Shown here: positions 56,701 to 62,759 of the stretch, piece by piece | How positions within the stretch are numbered: position 1 is the stretch's first letter | Layout: the number at the start of each line of letters is the position of its first letter | Assembly (NCBI RefSeq): GCF_945859685.1 | Contig: NC_079149.1 | Span: forward strand, 82,141,073-82,205,072 | Direction: 5' to 3' | Length of the DNA: 64,000 bases | Source: Eupeodes corollae | Lineage: Eukaryota > Arthropoda > Insecta > Diptera > Syrphidae | Notes under the pieces: generated by a model | The model's database searches: none | Told to the model about the DNA's origin: nothing | The model's input: only the letters and a program-made list of their open reading frames with translations | Made by a program: the position numbers and the translations under genes

Positions 56701-58906
56701 TAGGCAAATAGTCAAAATGTCAAAGAAAGACCCCTTTAAATCAGCTGTGGAGATAAACTAAGAGCTCGAACTCAATGTGAGCGATGAGACAGTGCGTCGC
56801 ACTCTTCGCACAGCTAATTTGAAGGCATGCCACCCAAGAAGAAAGCCACTTCTCTCCAAACGTCCTCTGGTTCAACGCCTTGCTTTTGCAAAAAGTATGG
56901 TGGTTGGACACGAGAGAAGTGGCGGAACGTCTTGTTTTCAGACGAAAGCAAAATCGTTCTTTTTGGTGGCACTGGGTCTAGAAATTTTGTTTGGCGTCCA
57001 CCGAACACAGAGTTCCAGCCAAAATACACCATGAAAACAGTCAAGCATGGAGGCAGCAAAATTATGGTTTGGAATTGTTTTTCGTACAATGGTGTTGGGC
57101 CCATAAAAAAAATTGATGGCATTATGGATCAACATGCGTATGTCCAAATTTTGGAGAAAGTGATGCTGCTTTACGCTGAAGAAGACATGCTTCTCAGATG
57201 GGTCTTCCAGCAAGACAATGACCTAAAGCACACAAAGCCGTAGTGCGAAAGAGTGGTTCCCGCGTAAGGATATACAGCTCTTAGATTGGCCAGCGCAATC
57301 TCCAGACCTGAATCCCATTGAGCATTTGTGGGGGATGTTAAACGTGGAGTTGGCAAGCACAACCCCAAAAATCAGGCAGAATTGTGGACTGTACAAAGTG
57401 TGTGGAGGGGAATACCCATAGACCGGTGCATTAAACTGGTGACTTCAATACCATGAAGATGTGGTGATGTTATGAAAGTGAAGGGTTATTGTACAAAATA
57501 TTAATATGTTAAATAAATTATATTAATTATAAAATTTGATGAAATTATTGAATAAATGTTAATTTTTTGAATATTTATAAAACTGCTGCTATTATTTTGT
57601 GTGTCCAAAATTTGCAATTTTTTAAACAAAGGGCCGTTATTTTATTGATATAATGCATATTGATATGATTGATGGTGATAATGAAAGCATAGAATAAGAG
57701 TTTCAGAAAAAGCTAAAGTTAGAGAGAAAAAAGCAATAAGAAAGAAGATATGATAAAACGAAATGAGAAAAAAGTAGCGCTGCTATTATTTTGTTGACAG
57801 CTGTATAAAGTGTATAACAGAATGTCATAGCAACAATTGAATGAATACAGGATACGTACTTAGCATAATAGTTAGCAAGATAGTATTTTAGAAATACAGT
57901 GTATGAATACATTATACAAGTGAAGCACTTTTTTAAACGCTTCTTTAGTAATTCATTATTTGATATTGGGAAATTCCAAACCTCGTTTCTAATTTGCTCT
58001 TTAATTTTATGAATTTCACAATGGGCCATTTAAATGGCCTAAGTGTGTCCTACTCCATCACGGACAGCCACTTTATCCTTTTTAACCTTTTTAATGGTTA
58101 GATACGTACCTATTCCCAGGTAGTAAAAGTTTCCGGCTACAACACTTCCACCAGCTATAAAAAGCTAAAATCGTTAACATAATTTGTGGCCTCATCTTAG
58201 TGTTTGGCCGTGTATATGTGAAAGTGATCACTGATCACAAATTTCGAAGACCGCATCATTCCATACAGGGATCGCGATGATCATTTAATTGTTAATAATA
58301 ATTTGTTTCCTTAAATTTTCGATGGTTCTTTAATGCGTTGTTTTTAGAATGTGCGCTTTTTCTAGGATAACCTTTTAGTCGTCTCTGCCAAAATACTAAT
58401 TTAAACACTTTTGGTAAAACAAAGCGCCATATTACCAACAATTTTGGATTTTTTTATATTCGTACATTATAAAGTAAGTTCATTGAGTTAACTCAAATAT
58501 TTTTACAGGAAATAAACTACGATTCGCCCAGAGGTGGTGTATCTGTGATAACAGAGAAGGGCGATATAACAACTTCGTATCTTTTGATTCAGAAGGCCCG
58601 GATATCAGATTCGGGTATATACACCTGCTCTCCATCATCAGCCAACCCTAAATCTGTGAATGTTCACGTTCTATATGGTATGTTTCAAGCTACGCGCATC
58701 TATATAACATAAATATACAATTTTTCATTATTTTCTCAGTATTTTGCATAATTTTTTACATTGAAAAGTTTTTGAAATATTATGTATTCAAATGTATTTG
58801 TTTTTCAGGCGAACAACCTGCAGCAATACAAAGGGGAACAAGGATATTATTAAAAAACAGAATATTAATATTTATATCATTATTTCTGGGTACAAAATTT
58901 AAGTAA
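35690..58906 (+). CDS. dpr21: Dpr-family two-Ig neuronal receptor, seven coding exons
   Basis: Exons 35690-35735, 35811-36064, 41599-41715, 48322-48415, 48490-48617, 58509-58677 and 58809-58906 all have GT-AG borders and join in phase to 301 codons plus TAA. Dpr proteins are cell-surface Ig proteins that pair with DIP receptors in synapse specification. The protein has a signal peptide (1-15). Ig1 has Cys91, Trp103 in SWIRHRD, and Cys153 in SGVYECQVSTTPP. Ig2 has Cys194 in NLTCIV, Trp208, and Cys253 in YTCSPS. NYDSPRGGVSVITEKGDITT is a dpr hallmark. The hydrophobic tail (287-297) may signal GPI anchoring. Assignment to dpr21 rests on memory of NKQTGDWSLQ and TTPPVGYTMV; another dpr paralogue remains possible. 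Introns of 5.5, 6.6 and 9.9 kb are filled with transposons. Confidence 0.88.
35811..36064 (+). CDS. dpr21: dpr exon 2: N-terminal spacer and first Ig strands
   Basis: Acceptor TTTCAG, donor GTAAGT at 36065. An acidic, low-complexity spacer precedes FDTSASKNVTALVGKTAS and the B-strand Cys in LNCRIKNLGNKT, typical of dpr Ig1. Confidence 0.85.
36230..39545 (-). pseudogene. Ty1/copia retrotransposon remnant in dpr intron
   Basis: Minus-strand blocks follow the copia order. A zinc knuckle (CNKIEHLAVDC, about 39320) comes first. A gag-pre-integrase block (LWHRHRRLGHVG, about 38800) is followed by integrase start IHSDVCGP (about 38590). A 290-codon frame (37349-38221) runs from the end of integrase (LEKLRVFGCKAYAEIPSRKS) through an acidic linker into early RT (WKAIEDELSSM, KARLVVKGYLQKAGIDYEGTYSPV). 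RT continues with LDVKTAFLHGELKEELYM and YGLKQAPRCWNKKF (37023-37355). RNase H has YADADWGSD and SSSEAEYMALS (36462-36665). The YVDD motif is not readable. Parts of the integrase core are shifted, and no LTRs were found. It lies antisense to dpr between exons 2 and 3. Confidence 0.83.
39750..40054 (-). repeat. tRNA-derived SINE, full-length copy (copy 4)
   Basis: Minus-strand copy between 13-bp duplications GAAAATAGATAAA (39737-39749, 40055-40067). It shows TGGCATGAGGGTTAGTGCG (A-box region), a B-box variant GGGTTCGATC, the CTGCCTCTTGCGAGGAATTG body and the TTGCGCCACCCAAT end. It sits in the first large dpr intron. Confidence 0.83.
40070..40895. other. dpr intron, no gene seen
   Basis: AT-rich. 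A 37-bp unit is duplicated in tandem (AAAACTCGTCAAAAACATT near 40545 and again near 40582). Confidence 0.4.
40899..41177. mobile_element. Harbinger-like MITE (279 bp)
   Basis: Inverted ends AGCCTAGTACATACTT and AAGTATGTACTAGGCT are exact, and TAA is duplicated on both sides (40896-40898, 41178-41180). The interior is rich in self-complementary GTGAAC/GTTCAC words and is non-coding. It sits in the dpr intron about 420 bases before exon 3. Confidence 0.8.
41599..41715 (+). CDS. dpr21: dpr exon 3: Ig1 core
   Basis: Exactly 39 codons in phase 0, VSWIRHRDLHLLTVV to GDWSLQ, with acceptor TTTCAG and donor GTGAGT at 41716. SWIRHRD is the dpr signature around the Ig core Trp. Confidence 0.88.
41716..42845. 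other. dpr intron, no gene seen
   Basis: No recognisable coding sequence. The stretch 42000-42400 has somewhat higher GC but only short frames. A small hairpin built on AAAACCTAT/ATAGGTTTT is at about 42747-42774. Confidence 0.35.
43240..43905 (+). pseudogene. RTE-like LINE, RT fragment (left part)
   Basis: Plus strand, broken frames: LPDLDEVKIAISKLKSNKAA, then HKKGDPLNCANYRNISLLNIAYKI, GPYQCRFRPGKSTIDQIF and LYIDFKAAYDSIHREELYR (motif A). It ends near SFDVIKGF, just before the GVRQGD-type block. The element resumes at 47150 after a later LINE insertion. Confidence 0.72.
44190..44909 (+). pseudogene. CR1/Jockey-type LINE: AP endonuclease domain
   Basis: A 239-codon open frame starting MSETNVNSLGGGSDV. 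The endonuclease features run in order: HINAQSLLPKIDEF (about 35-50), AVCISETWF with the catalytic Glu (about 60-68), GGGGGVAIYIRVG, LGVIYRP, VIICGDLNNNILV with the Asp-Leu-Asn core, and SSTLLDIFFVNN. The SxH end (LFSCHDLILR) is present. Such a domain nicks the target DNA for target-primed reverse transcription. The frame is lost near 44890, where it should continue into the linker and RT. Confidence 0.8.
44890..46842 (+). pseudogene. CR1/Jockey-type LINE: linker and RT with internal deletion
   Basis: After the frame change, reading continues to a stop at 45505-45507, then in the same frame from 45508 to 46590. RT blocks are SNAMGVDGTNPIFLKA, KIIPILKNSLCDEFRPISIL, GFRPKHSCTTALMKVIEDI, GVPQGSILAPLLFSLYINEI, HFYADDIQIYQ (motif C) and LTFGCEIYFN with IRYIYGLRKYDH. 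SELDKDQ runs straight into LSDFLPIV. The related copy at 27736-29650 has about 70 more residues here, including the motif A Asp (LDFSKAFD). This copy therefore lost an RT catalytic residue by in-frame deletion. A last piece (46594-46842) continues after another break. Confidence 0.8.
47150..47790 (+). pseudogene. RTE-like LINE, 3' part
   Basis: Plus-strand pieces read FEVVKNFVYLGTAINTDNDTS, then SKITIYKTFIIPVLIYGAEALTLSKEDEKILRRIFG and DELYGLYSDTDLVNRIK. A degenerate C-terminus ends in (GTAA)n at 47773-47791. Together with 43240-43905 it forms one element split by the CR1-type LINE. The minus-strand piece at 50063 belongs to the same general type and has the same tetranucleotide tail. Confidence 0.72.
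47940..48321. other. dpr intron, no gene seen
   Basis: Mixed composition, short frames only; ends in the T-rich acceptor tract of exon 4. Confidence 0.4.
48322..48415 (+). CDS. dpr21: dpr exon 4: end of Ig1
   Basis: Reads LKYAQIRDSGVYECQVSTT onward to YTMVLSIV, with the F-strand Cys of Ig1. Acceptor TTATTAG, donor GTAAG at 48416. Separated from exon 5 by only 74 bases. Confidence 0.88.
48490..48617 (+). CDS. dpr21: dpr exon 5: first half of Ig2
   Basis: Reads EPITSIHGSPDLYIDTGSTV, then NLTCIVKHLPEPPP and VRWTHNNE. It holds the B-strand Cys and core Trp of Ig2. Acceptor TTTAAAG, donor GTTAGT at 48618. Confidence 0.87.
48618..49555. other. dpr intron, no gene seen
   Basis: AT-rich DNA without recognised features. 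Confidence 0.4.
49560..50062 (-). pseudogene. Worn Tc1/mariner-like transposase fragment
   Basis: The minus strand reads IEWTRVVFSGEEKFYKT near 49930, which resembles the first-Asp block of a Tc1-like enzyme (VIFSDEKKF) with the Asp changed. An end-like NRLIDIISKNCGQSHY followed by a stop lies near 49650. The stretch TATATATAGGCCAAACG at 49563-49579 may be the terminal repeat. Weak but consistent order. Confidence 0.4.
50063..51335 (-). pseudogene. RTE-like LINE, 3' part
   Basis: The minus-strand 3' end is (TAAG)n at 50063-50080, preceded by a C-terminal stretch with an ARWRVGVVEALCPL-like block and GSQWT. Broken RT-like sequence extends to about 51300. At 50880-50970, plus-strand CAGCCCTGTCTGACTTCG is the complement of an RQGC-type block. 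The gypsy element was inserted at its 5' side. Confidence 0.55.
51346..51669 (-). repeat. Gypsy 3' LTR
   Basis: 324 bp, plus-strand start TGTTATG and end ATTATAC. An adjoining polypurine-type stretch on the minus strand (CCAGGCGGAGA, 51670-51680) would prime plus-strand synthesis. Confidence 0.88.
51720..55496 (-). CDS. Gypsy Pol polyprotein with nucleocapsid end of Gag
   Basis: A 1258-codon open frame. Two CCHC knuckles (C130-C143, C152-C165) end Gag. Protease has Asp-Ser-Gly at 236-238. RT spans about 375-575 with RLSFGIKSAPSEF and the YFDD motif at 526-529. RNase H has Asp675, Glu716, Asp741 and Asp788. Integrase has a HHCC finger (His886, His889, Cys919, Cys922) and a DD35E core (Asp950, Asp1005, Glu1041), followed by a chromodomain-free tail rich in Pro, Thr and Arg. 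The order PR-RT-RH-IN is that of Ty3/gypsy, and all catalytic residues are present. The ATG used here is only the first Met after the TGA. The natural frame continues upstream into the gag part at 55506-55922. Confidence 0.9.
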   Translation of the reverse strand: MAALQKLAIDCQLNCSCGLSVTYLFLRGHFIRGLRDNSIREKLLETDLDFSAVVTKTLAYETAKINANEVAQSYTSINSAQTNINLISKSRRESSKKAGSRTHSRRRNTSSKRNANYRVNFREIGIDDLCIRCGRNNHMSTDCRVAPDKLRCGSCHKQGHVSKVCISTLVKNKNHQSTSRTVSNITDYADFQSNFDQSDLNLNHMEVVDLFSTNLTTQKYEVEVFIANKAVKFEVDSGSGYTLIPINKFEQLKLNIKLQPCSLKFRTYDAGIVSPLGVIDVPVKFNNIESVEQLFIVPEGFSSLIGRTWIRRLHISLQEIDKVINQSIKNNIQDVFQVKSVDQFVKLFPKIFEQSVGKIPGVKCSLQLRSNARPVFIKARTIPFAIRDKVERELSMLEKDNIITAIDKSDWGSPIVAVPKPDGNVRLCFDYKVAVNKQLTDAHYPIPRIDEIVNNLRNSRYFCKLDLYKAYLHIEVDEVSATVQTISTHKGTFKMNRLSFGIKSAPSEFHRILDQILNGLTGVVSYFDDIIVHGESLRECEDNLLKCFQRLQDNDLHINRSKCKFFATKISYLGYLISFKTIAKDPKKVEAILDARRPTNEKEVKQFLGLVTYYSKFIPNHSTITAPIRELLCKDSGFFWSAKCEAAFIKLKHLIGSEQTLVPYDPSLPVTVACDASPVGVAAVLSHIIDGVEKPICFVSRSLSKSEMNYSQIDREALAIVFALDRLFTYLYGRKFTLITDNKPLARIFHHHSNLPPMTAARLLRYASYLSNFNYEIIHRNGDRNVNADYFSRNPVSKTSKEHSTIDDEIFQLQNNSFSYISSTNVTSQMIAQETSKDPDLTKIIKEINAGTSYLQEYTLQGNILFRDSRVYIPKIFQKTILDELHVTHPGIVRMKQLARRYCYWHNIDRDIEQVVRSCQACALNQKSPAKAPTHHWEEPQENFQRVQIDYAGPKNGNFYFILIDAKSKWPEVRAIKKAPDTSTTMSLLEDIFSFHGYPNFLVSDNATIFKNQIFDKYCKDRGITQIFIAPGHPATNGLAERFVQTLKIKLEKMENNSDHLNQILQLFRATPLSSGKSPAELYLHRQLRIRLDAIRPTKELPSTVPQNGTIRSLKTGGRVTVRVYRNNKPAWELGFITQKLGSLHYIVKLDSGYIFKRHIDQLRLVNVPAPKPTIQKTPTQQPIVQDRRTVSFSDHDVIVCHHPVSQAPSSTQAATETPTSRPQASAEAVTRTVPPHPEVHTPRRSGRQTKRPIRFQY
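55506..55922 (-). CDS. Gypsy Gag N-terminal part, ends at a TGA in frame with Pol
   Basis: 138 codons from MDAAQFSQFLQAMRDMM, 27 bases inside the left boundary of the upstream LTR. FEVFNPDNENFLQYIERFEN and FLNSIGPNLYDKCK are typical of Gag proteins of this group. The TGA lies in the middle of the conserved QQPNES region. The following codons (SEYVAALQKLA) continue the family pattern in the same frame. It is therefore either a single recent nonsense change or a stop that is read through. Without it, gag and pol would form one frame of about 1400 codons. Confidence 0.85.
   Translation of the reverse strand: MDAAQFSQFLQAMRDMMSLQNNVGAAAHDSSSISTTIIASNFEVFNPDNENFLQYIERFENFCALKNLTDPVIQKRTFLNSIGPNLYDKCKHFLAPRTIEESSYTDIVKVLKVKLAPSVNVLVGQHRLLMRVQQPNES
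55930..55946 (-). promoter_or_regulatory. Primer-binding site of the gypsy element
   Basis: The minus strand reads TTT then TGGCGACGAGATAAAA directly after the 5' LTR. A TGG start complementary to a tRNA CCA end fits a primer-binding site. The tRNA is not identified. Confidence 0.6.
56162..57803 (+). mobile_element. Tc1-like element with ~215-bp inverted-repeat/direct-repeat ends
   Basis: 1642 bp starting CAGCTGTCAACAAAATAATA and ending with its complement. The two ends match over about 215 bp with roughly eight differences. Within each end, ACAAAATAATAGCAGC occurs twice: at the outer tip (about 56170-56186) and at the inner boundary (about 56366-56381), mirrored at 57583-57602 and 57780-57796. 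This is the arrangement known from IR/DR Tc1 elements. It is inserted in a gypsy LTR. Confidence 0.9.
56483..57480 (+). pseudogene. Tc1-like transposase, broken
   Basis: Readable blocks are an N-terminal part ending DPFKSAVEIN with a TAA at 56759. VSDETVRRTLRTANLKACHP (56777 on) continues in the same frame. After a shift near 56895 comes VLFSDESKIVLFGG with the first Asp, then VKHGGSKIMVWNCFSYNGVGPI and WVFQQDNDLKHT with the second Asp, ending at TAG (57241). After another shift, LDWPAQSPDLNPIEHLWG carries the catalytic Glu, and after a further shift the C-terminal WRGIPIDRCIKLVTSIP follows. At least two stops and three frame changes mean no active enzyme is made from this copy. Confidence 0.85.
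58012..58090 (+). repeat. 3' tip of the RNase H-bearing LINE family
   Basis: GGGCCATTTAAATGGCCTAAGTGTGTCC followed by GGACAGCCACTTTA matches the 3' ends at 32500 and 60460. A third, very short copy. Confidence 0.55.
58091..58508. other. dpr intron, no gene seen
   Basis: No coding content; leads into the acceptor TTTTACAG of exon 6. Confidence 0.4.
58509..58677 (+). CDS. dpr21: dpr exon 6: second half of Ig2
   Basis: Reads EINYDSPRGGVSVITEKG, then TTSYLLIQKARISDSG, IYTCSPSSANPKSVNVHVLY. It has the F-strand Cys and the most conserved dpr motif. Donor GTATGT at 58678; exon 7 follows 131 bases later. Confidence 0.9.
58809..58906 (+). CDS. dpr21: dpr exon 7: C-terminal tail
   Basis: G-EQPAAIQRGTR followed by a hydrophobic end (RILIFISLFLG) and TAA at 58904-58906. 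The short tail without a cytoplasmic domain fits GPI anchoring or a minimal membrane anchor. Confidence 0.83.
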
Positions 58907-59108
58907 TTACCTATTAAAGAATTATTAAATTAAAAATACAATTTTGTTTAAATTTATGAGGATATATTATTATGTAAGTAAATTTCAATAGTATATAAAT
59001 AAAAATAATGGAGTGAAGGTAGGTGCCTAAGTAAAGTAACAAGTTAATCTTAATACGTATATATATGTACTTATGTTTATAAAATTTAAATTCATCTAAG
59101 AAATACAA

Positions 59109-59114
59109 AATAAA
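59109..59114 (+). promoter_or_regulatory. Poly(A) signal of dpr
   Basis: AATAAA about 200 bases after the stop codon in AT-rich sequence. Confidence 0.5.
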
Positions 59115-59515
59115 ACACAAAAATTAAGATAATCTTTTTGACTTGAAGGTCGCTTTTATTCTGGAACAGATAAATGATATTTTATTTCTTCATCTTTATT
59201 TGAATTTTCCACATCCCAACGTTTCTGTAAGCCTATTTAATGCCATAGAGGAAAGGAAAATAAAATTTTCACTCCAGCTCCAACTATACGAATGGTCGGT
59301 CATTTGGCTATTTTATTGGTTATGTATTGGAACAAAGTAATTGTCCAGGCCAGGAGTTTTGGTGTTTGATGATCTATCAGTTATTATAATTAATAGTTAT
59401 CAAGGGCGTTATATCTGTTGATGGGAAACCCACAAGGAGCATAATGATAGTTTATTCCATAGACTCACCATATAAAGACCGGAAACCAATCTGTCATTCT
59501 GGTTTGCCTACAAGC
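59115..59515. other. Intergenic DNA
   Basis: A 65-codon open stretch at 59143-59340 has no recognisable similarity. Nothing else seen. Confidence 0.35.
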
Positions 59516-59519
59516 TGAA

Positions 59520-60535
59520 ACGGCAATTTTCACGCACCCTTAATTCGAATATCAATTCACCACTGCTAAAGTCAATTCACCACATAGTGATATGTAATTC
59601 TTAAGGGGAGGCACCAAAGAAGGGGTTGGTGGAGGTGTGTACTCTGAACGACTGAAATTAAGTCTCTCATTCCGCCTTCCCAATCATTGTATCGTGTTCC
59701 AGGCGGAATTTTTTGCGATTAAAGAAGTCTTGTCTTGGCTCAAAGAAAACGTGATATCAACATCTGATATCCGTATTTTCTCTGACAGCCAGGCCGCTAT
59801 CAAATCTCTGGACTCTGTCTCTACAAACTCCATAACAGTCCATAACTGTCGATCATCTCTAATGAAGATGGCACAACAGTTTAATATTCATCTTTGCTGG
59901 GTGCCGGGCCATAGAGACATTCCAGGTAACTGTAAGGCAGATGAACTCGCCAGGAACAGTACAGTACAGCCCATCCTACCACGTTTGGCAAGCATACCAT
60001 TCGCTACTTGTAAACTGCTGCTAATGCAAGACGCTGTGAGGAGGGCAGGCACCAGGTGGAACAACATCACCACGTGTCAATCCACAAAAAATATCTGGCC
60101 AACACTGGATTTAAAACGTTCAAGGTGCTTGCTCTCCCTAAGCAGATCGCATATAACCTCGATAATAGGTGTCATAACCGGACACTGTCTAATAGGAAAG
60201 CACGCCACGAGACTAGGCGTATTCTCAAATGACTTTTGCAGAAGCTCTATGGACAAGGAAGAGGAAGAAACGGTTCTTCATCTTCTCTGCACATGCCCTG
60301 CTCTAGCTCGAAAACCCAAAAATATCCTAGGAGAATTCTTCTTTAACGATCTGAAGGATCTAAATCATATCGGTATAATCAGCCTCTCACGTTTCGTAAG
60401 GGACTCACGCTGGTTCCATTGAGCTTAGAAGGAAGCCTCAAGATTTATGTGGTATCACAATGGGCCATTAAACTGGCCTAAGTGTGTCCGTTTCCATCTT
60501 GGACAGCCACTATAACCTAACCTAACCTAACCCAG
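59520..60535 (+). pseudogene. 5'-truncated LINE: RNase H domain and 3' end
   Basis: A 261-codon frame (59637-60422) is the C-terminus of an RNase H-bearing LINE (I/LOA/R1 type). It contains VFQAEFFAIKEVLSWL (catalytic Glu), IRIFSDSQAAIKSL (Asp), WVPGHRDIPGNCKADELAR (His and last Asp) and a terminal Cys/His motif (VLHLLCTCPAL). The first Asp region upstream (about 59600) is damaged. After the stop, a 3' UTR ends in TAACCTAACCTAACC at about 60518-60532. The RT and endonuclease are absent, as expected for 5' truncation during integration. The longest open frame of any LINE RNase H here, so it may be fairly young. Confidence 0.82.
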
Positions 60536-60810
60536 TAGCTACGGCGACATTAGCTCCTTCATTTTTTGGGAAGAGTACGATAACTCAGGCGAAAAAGTTT
60601 AATGACGGATTTGTTAACAGTTAAAAACAAGCATTTTTTACACGTCAGCAGGGGGTCTATTTCTCCCCGTTTAGGCGTTAGGGGCAATTTAAAAAAATAT
60701 GTACGTTATATGGAACAAAATAATGGTAATACTTACAACTAAGTTTTATACATTTTTTATATATGGTCTGTCTATGGTTTATTCTCAAGCAATCGAGATC
60801 CAAGCACCTA

Positions 60811-62169
60811 CAGTGGTCGGCAAAACTATTTTGACATATGTATGTAAATCTCTCGCTCTTGTCATAGAAAATGTACATATGTGATAATAATTTATAACGG
60901 TTAAAGTTTGAAGAGAGCAAATCGATAACAAGTTAATAATTATGTTATATTAGATCACGCGATGGTCAAACTCAGTTATTTGGATGGTGTTCTGCTGCAA
61001 TAAGGCTGCTCTTTTTGTATTTAAATTGCTATTTTCTGAGTGACAAAACTATTTTGACGGATGTTCTTCTGTATGCTTGGTAAGTTGAAATAATTTTGTT
61101 TACAAATTTAAAGCATAGTATATCAAAAAGTTGAACTCATTAAGAAGGCTCCGATTTATGCAAAATAGGTTAAAACGGCAGAACTAAGTATAGAAATTAG
61201 AGCATCTAATGTCGCAAGATTTAGATTTAAAAAAGAACGAATTCCGAAGTTCAGTTAGTGAAAGAAAAATTCGCAGACGTCTCAAAGAATATACTTTTGG
61301 GACGTATATTATCGTAAGGAAGATACCATTTATAACTCCTAAGAACAAATTAAACAGATTGAAATGGCAAGGGAATATGTAAATAAGCCTCTTAGCTTCT
61401 GGAACAAAGTTTTATGGACTGATGAAAGTTTCTTTGAGTTTCATGGATCACCTTAAAAGAAATCTGTTCGGATGCGAAAAGAAATGCATAAAATGTCCCT
61501 TATGGTGGTGGATCAGTAATTTTTGGGAGATGCTTTTTTGCAAGCGGTTATATAGGGACATAGTCCCAATCGATGGCTTCATGAATCAAAGCAAATATTA
61601 AGATGTGTTAAATGAGAACGCATTTCCATCTGGCGATAGACTCATTGGAAACTCTTTCATTTTTCAACAAGATAATGCCCCTTGCCACAAAAGCAAAATG
61701 ATCACCAAGTTTCTAAATGACATTGGGTTGGAAACCATCAACTGGCCACCCCAAGACCCTGGCTTAAATGTCATAGAAAATGTATGTAAAAGGAAAGAGG
61801 AATTCATCATTGATTTGCAGGAGGGATGAGACTCTTTTTGAGGTGAAAACTCTTTGGGAAGAAATACCTCAAGAAATGCCACAGAAACTAGGAGAATCAG
61901 TTCCAAGACGACTTCAAAAAGTCATAGATGCTAAAGGAGGCTACATTTTCTACTAATTTATCAATAATTTAGTTTTAAGTTCTACAAATTGTGTTTTCTT
62001 TTAAGTTAAAATAAAATTGTCAAAATAATTATCTCATAACAAAAAGAGATTTAATTTGTATTCACTAATTAATCTAATTATCATTCCTATTTCAGTTTTT
62101 CCAAAAAAATCTTTTAAATATCAAAATAAAAAGGTGTTCACTCCTTCAAAATAGTTTTGCCGATACTAT
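60811..62169 (+). mobile_element. Tc1-like element, defective, with repeated end motifs
   Basis: The left end is CAGTGGTCGGCAAAACTATTTTGACA at 60811-60836 after TA. The right end is the complement CAAAATAGTTTTGCCGATACTA (about 62147-62168). A second ACAAAACTATTTTGACGG lies at about 61045-61062, and a worn partner (GTCAAAATAATT) near 62018, so it too may be an IR/DR element. Coding blocks in shifting frames are SVSERKIRRRLKEY, NKVLWTDESFFEFHGS (first Asp), FIFQQDNAPCHKSKMI (second Asp) and PQDPGLNVIENVCK (catalytic Glu). It cannot make protein. Confidence 0.8.
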
Positions 62170-62362
62170 GATCTGCCACCAGGGTCAATATGAGAGACAC
62201 CCTGGCGATTTGTTTCATATATATTTATTATATGGTTCCGTATCAATCACATTAAATATAAAAAGTGGAATTATAAGACGAAGCCGAGTTCGTCATGCAT
62301 GAACATCCGCTTACATAATATACTCGTAACATAAATATATTAGATCATGCAAACCGTAATTA

Positions 62363-62635
62363 AGTACCCGTAGTGTGGTGGTAAGTGCGTAGGGCTGTCA
62401 TGCTAAAAGTCTTGGGTTTGATCATTGCCTATATTGTCGAAAGGCTTTTTTCCACGGATACTGGCTCTTCAACAAATCCTCCAAGAGTAATTCTTGCCAT
62501 GAAAAGTGGTTTCCTAAATTAGCGGTTCGGAATCGGCTTTAAACTGTAGTTTCCCTCCATCCCTGACAACATTTCTCACACACAGGAATGGTTTAGAGTT
62601 GTAAGTCACTAGGCCATAGTTCTCAATGGACCTAT
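62363..62635 (+). repeat. tRNA-derived SINE, diverged copy (copy 5)
   Basis: Head GTACCCGTAGTGTGGTGGTAAGTGCG and a B-box variant GGGTTTGATCATTGCC, then the family body (ACTGGCTCTTC, TCCAAGAGTAATTCTTGCC, CACACAGGAATGGTTTAGAG). No target duplication found. Confidence 0.72.
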
Positions 62636-62759
62636 TTTATTTCATCTATTTATTACAAACAATAGACGCTTCGGAAAATTTGTATTTCAAATTCCAACTA
62701 GTAAACATCTTTTCTTTTGATATGTTTTTTTTTGCTCTTTTACCTTTACCTACAGCATA

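Larger units (their letters stand above)
55950..57917 (-). repeat. Gypsy 5' LTR, split by a Tc1 insertion
   Basis: 55950-56161 and 57806-57917 together make 324 bp identical to the other LTR except for one base. The Tc1 element between them is flanked by TA (56160-56161, 57804-57805); the other LTR shows the empty site ATGTATAAAG. Confidence 0.9.
51342..57921 (-). mobile_element. Ty3/gypsy retrotransposon (Mag-like), nearly intact, with a nested Tc1
   Basis: Target duplication AAGT occurs at 51342-51345 and 57918-57921. LTRs are at 51346-51669 and 55950-57917, the second containing a Tc1 element at 56162-57803. Without that insert both LTRs are 324 bp and, by eye, differ at one base (ACATAT against ACTTAT near position 49). 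The internal region is one gag-pol frame with a single TGA. No envelope gene. It lies antisense in the last large dpr intron. Confidence 0.9.

Noticed and set aside
51346..57917. An endogenous retrovirus with an envelope gene
   Set aside because: The pol frame stops 50 bases before the 3' LTR, leaving no room for env; this is a plain LTR retrotransposon.
60515..60535. CCTAACC repeats, like the TTAGG telomere repeat of insects
   Set aside because: Only about three units, placed directly after a LINE 3' UTR; other ends of the same LINE lack it. It is a LINE tail, and flies generally lack TTAGG telomeres.
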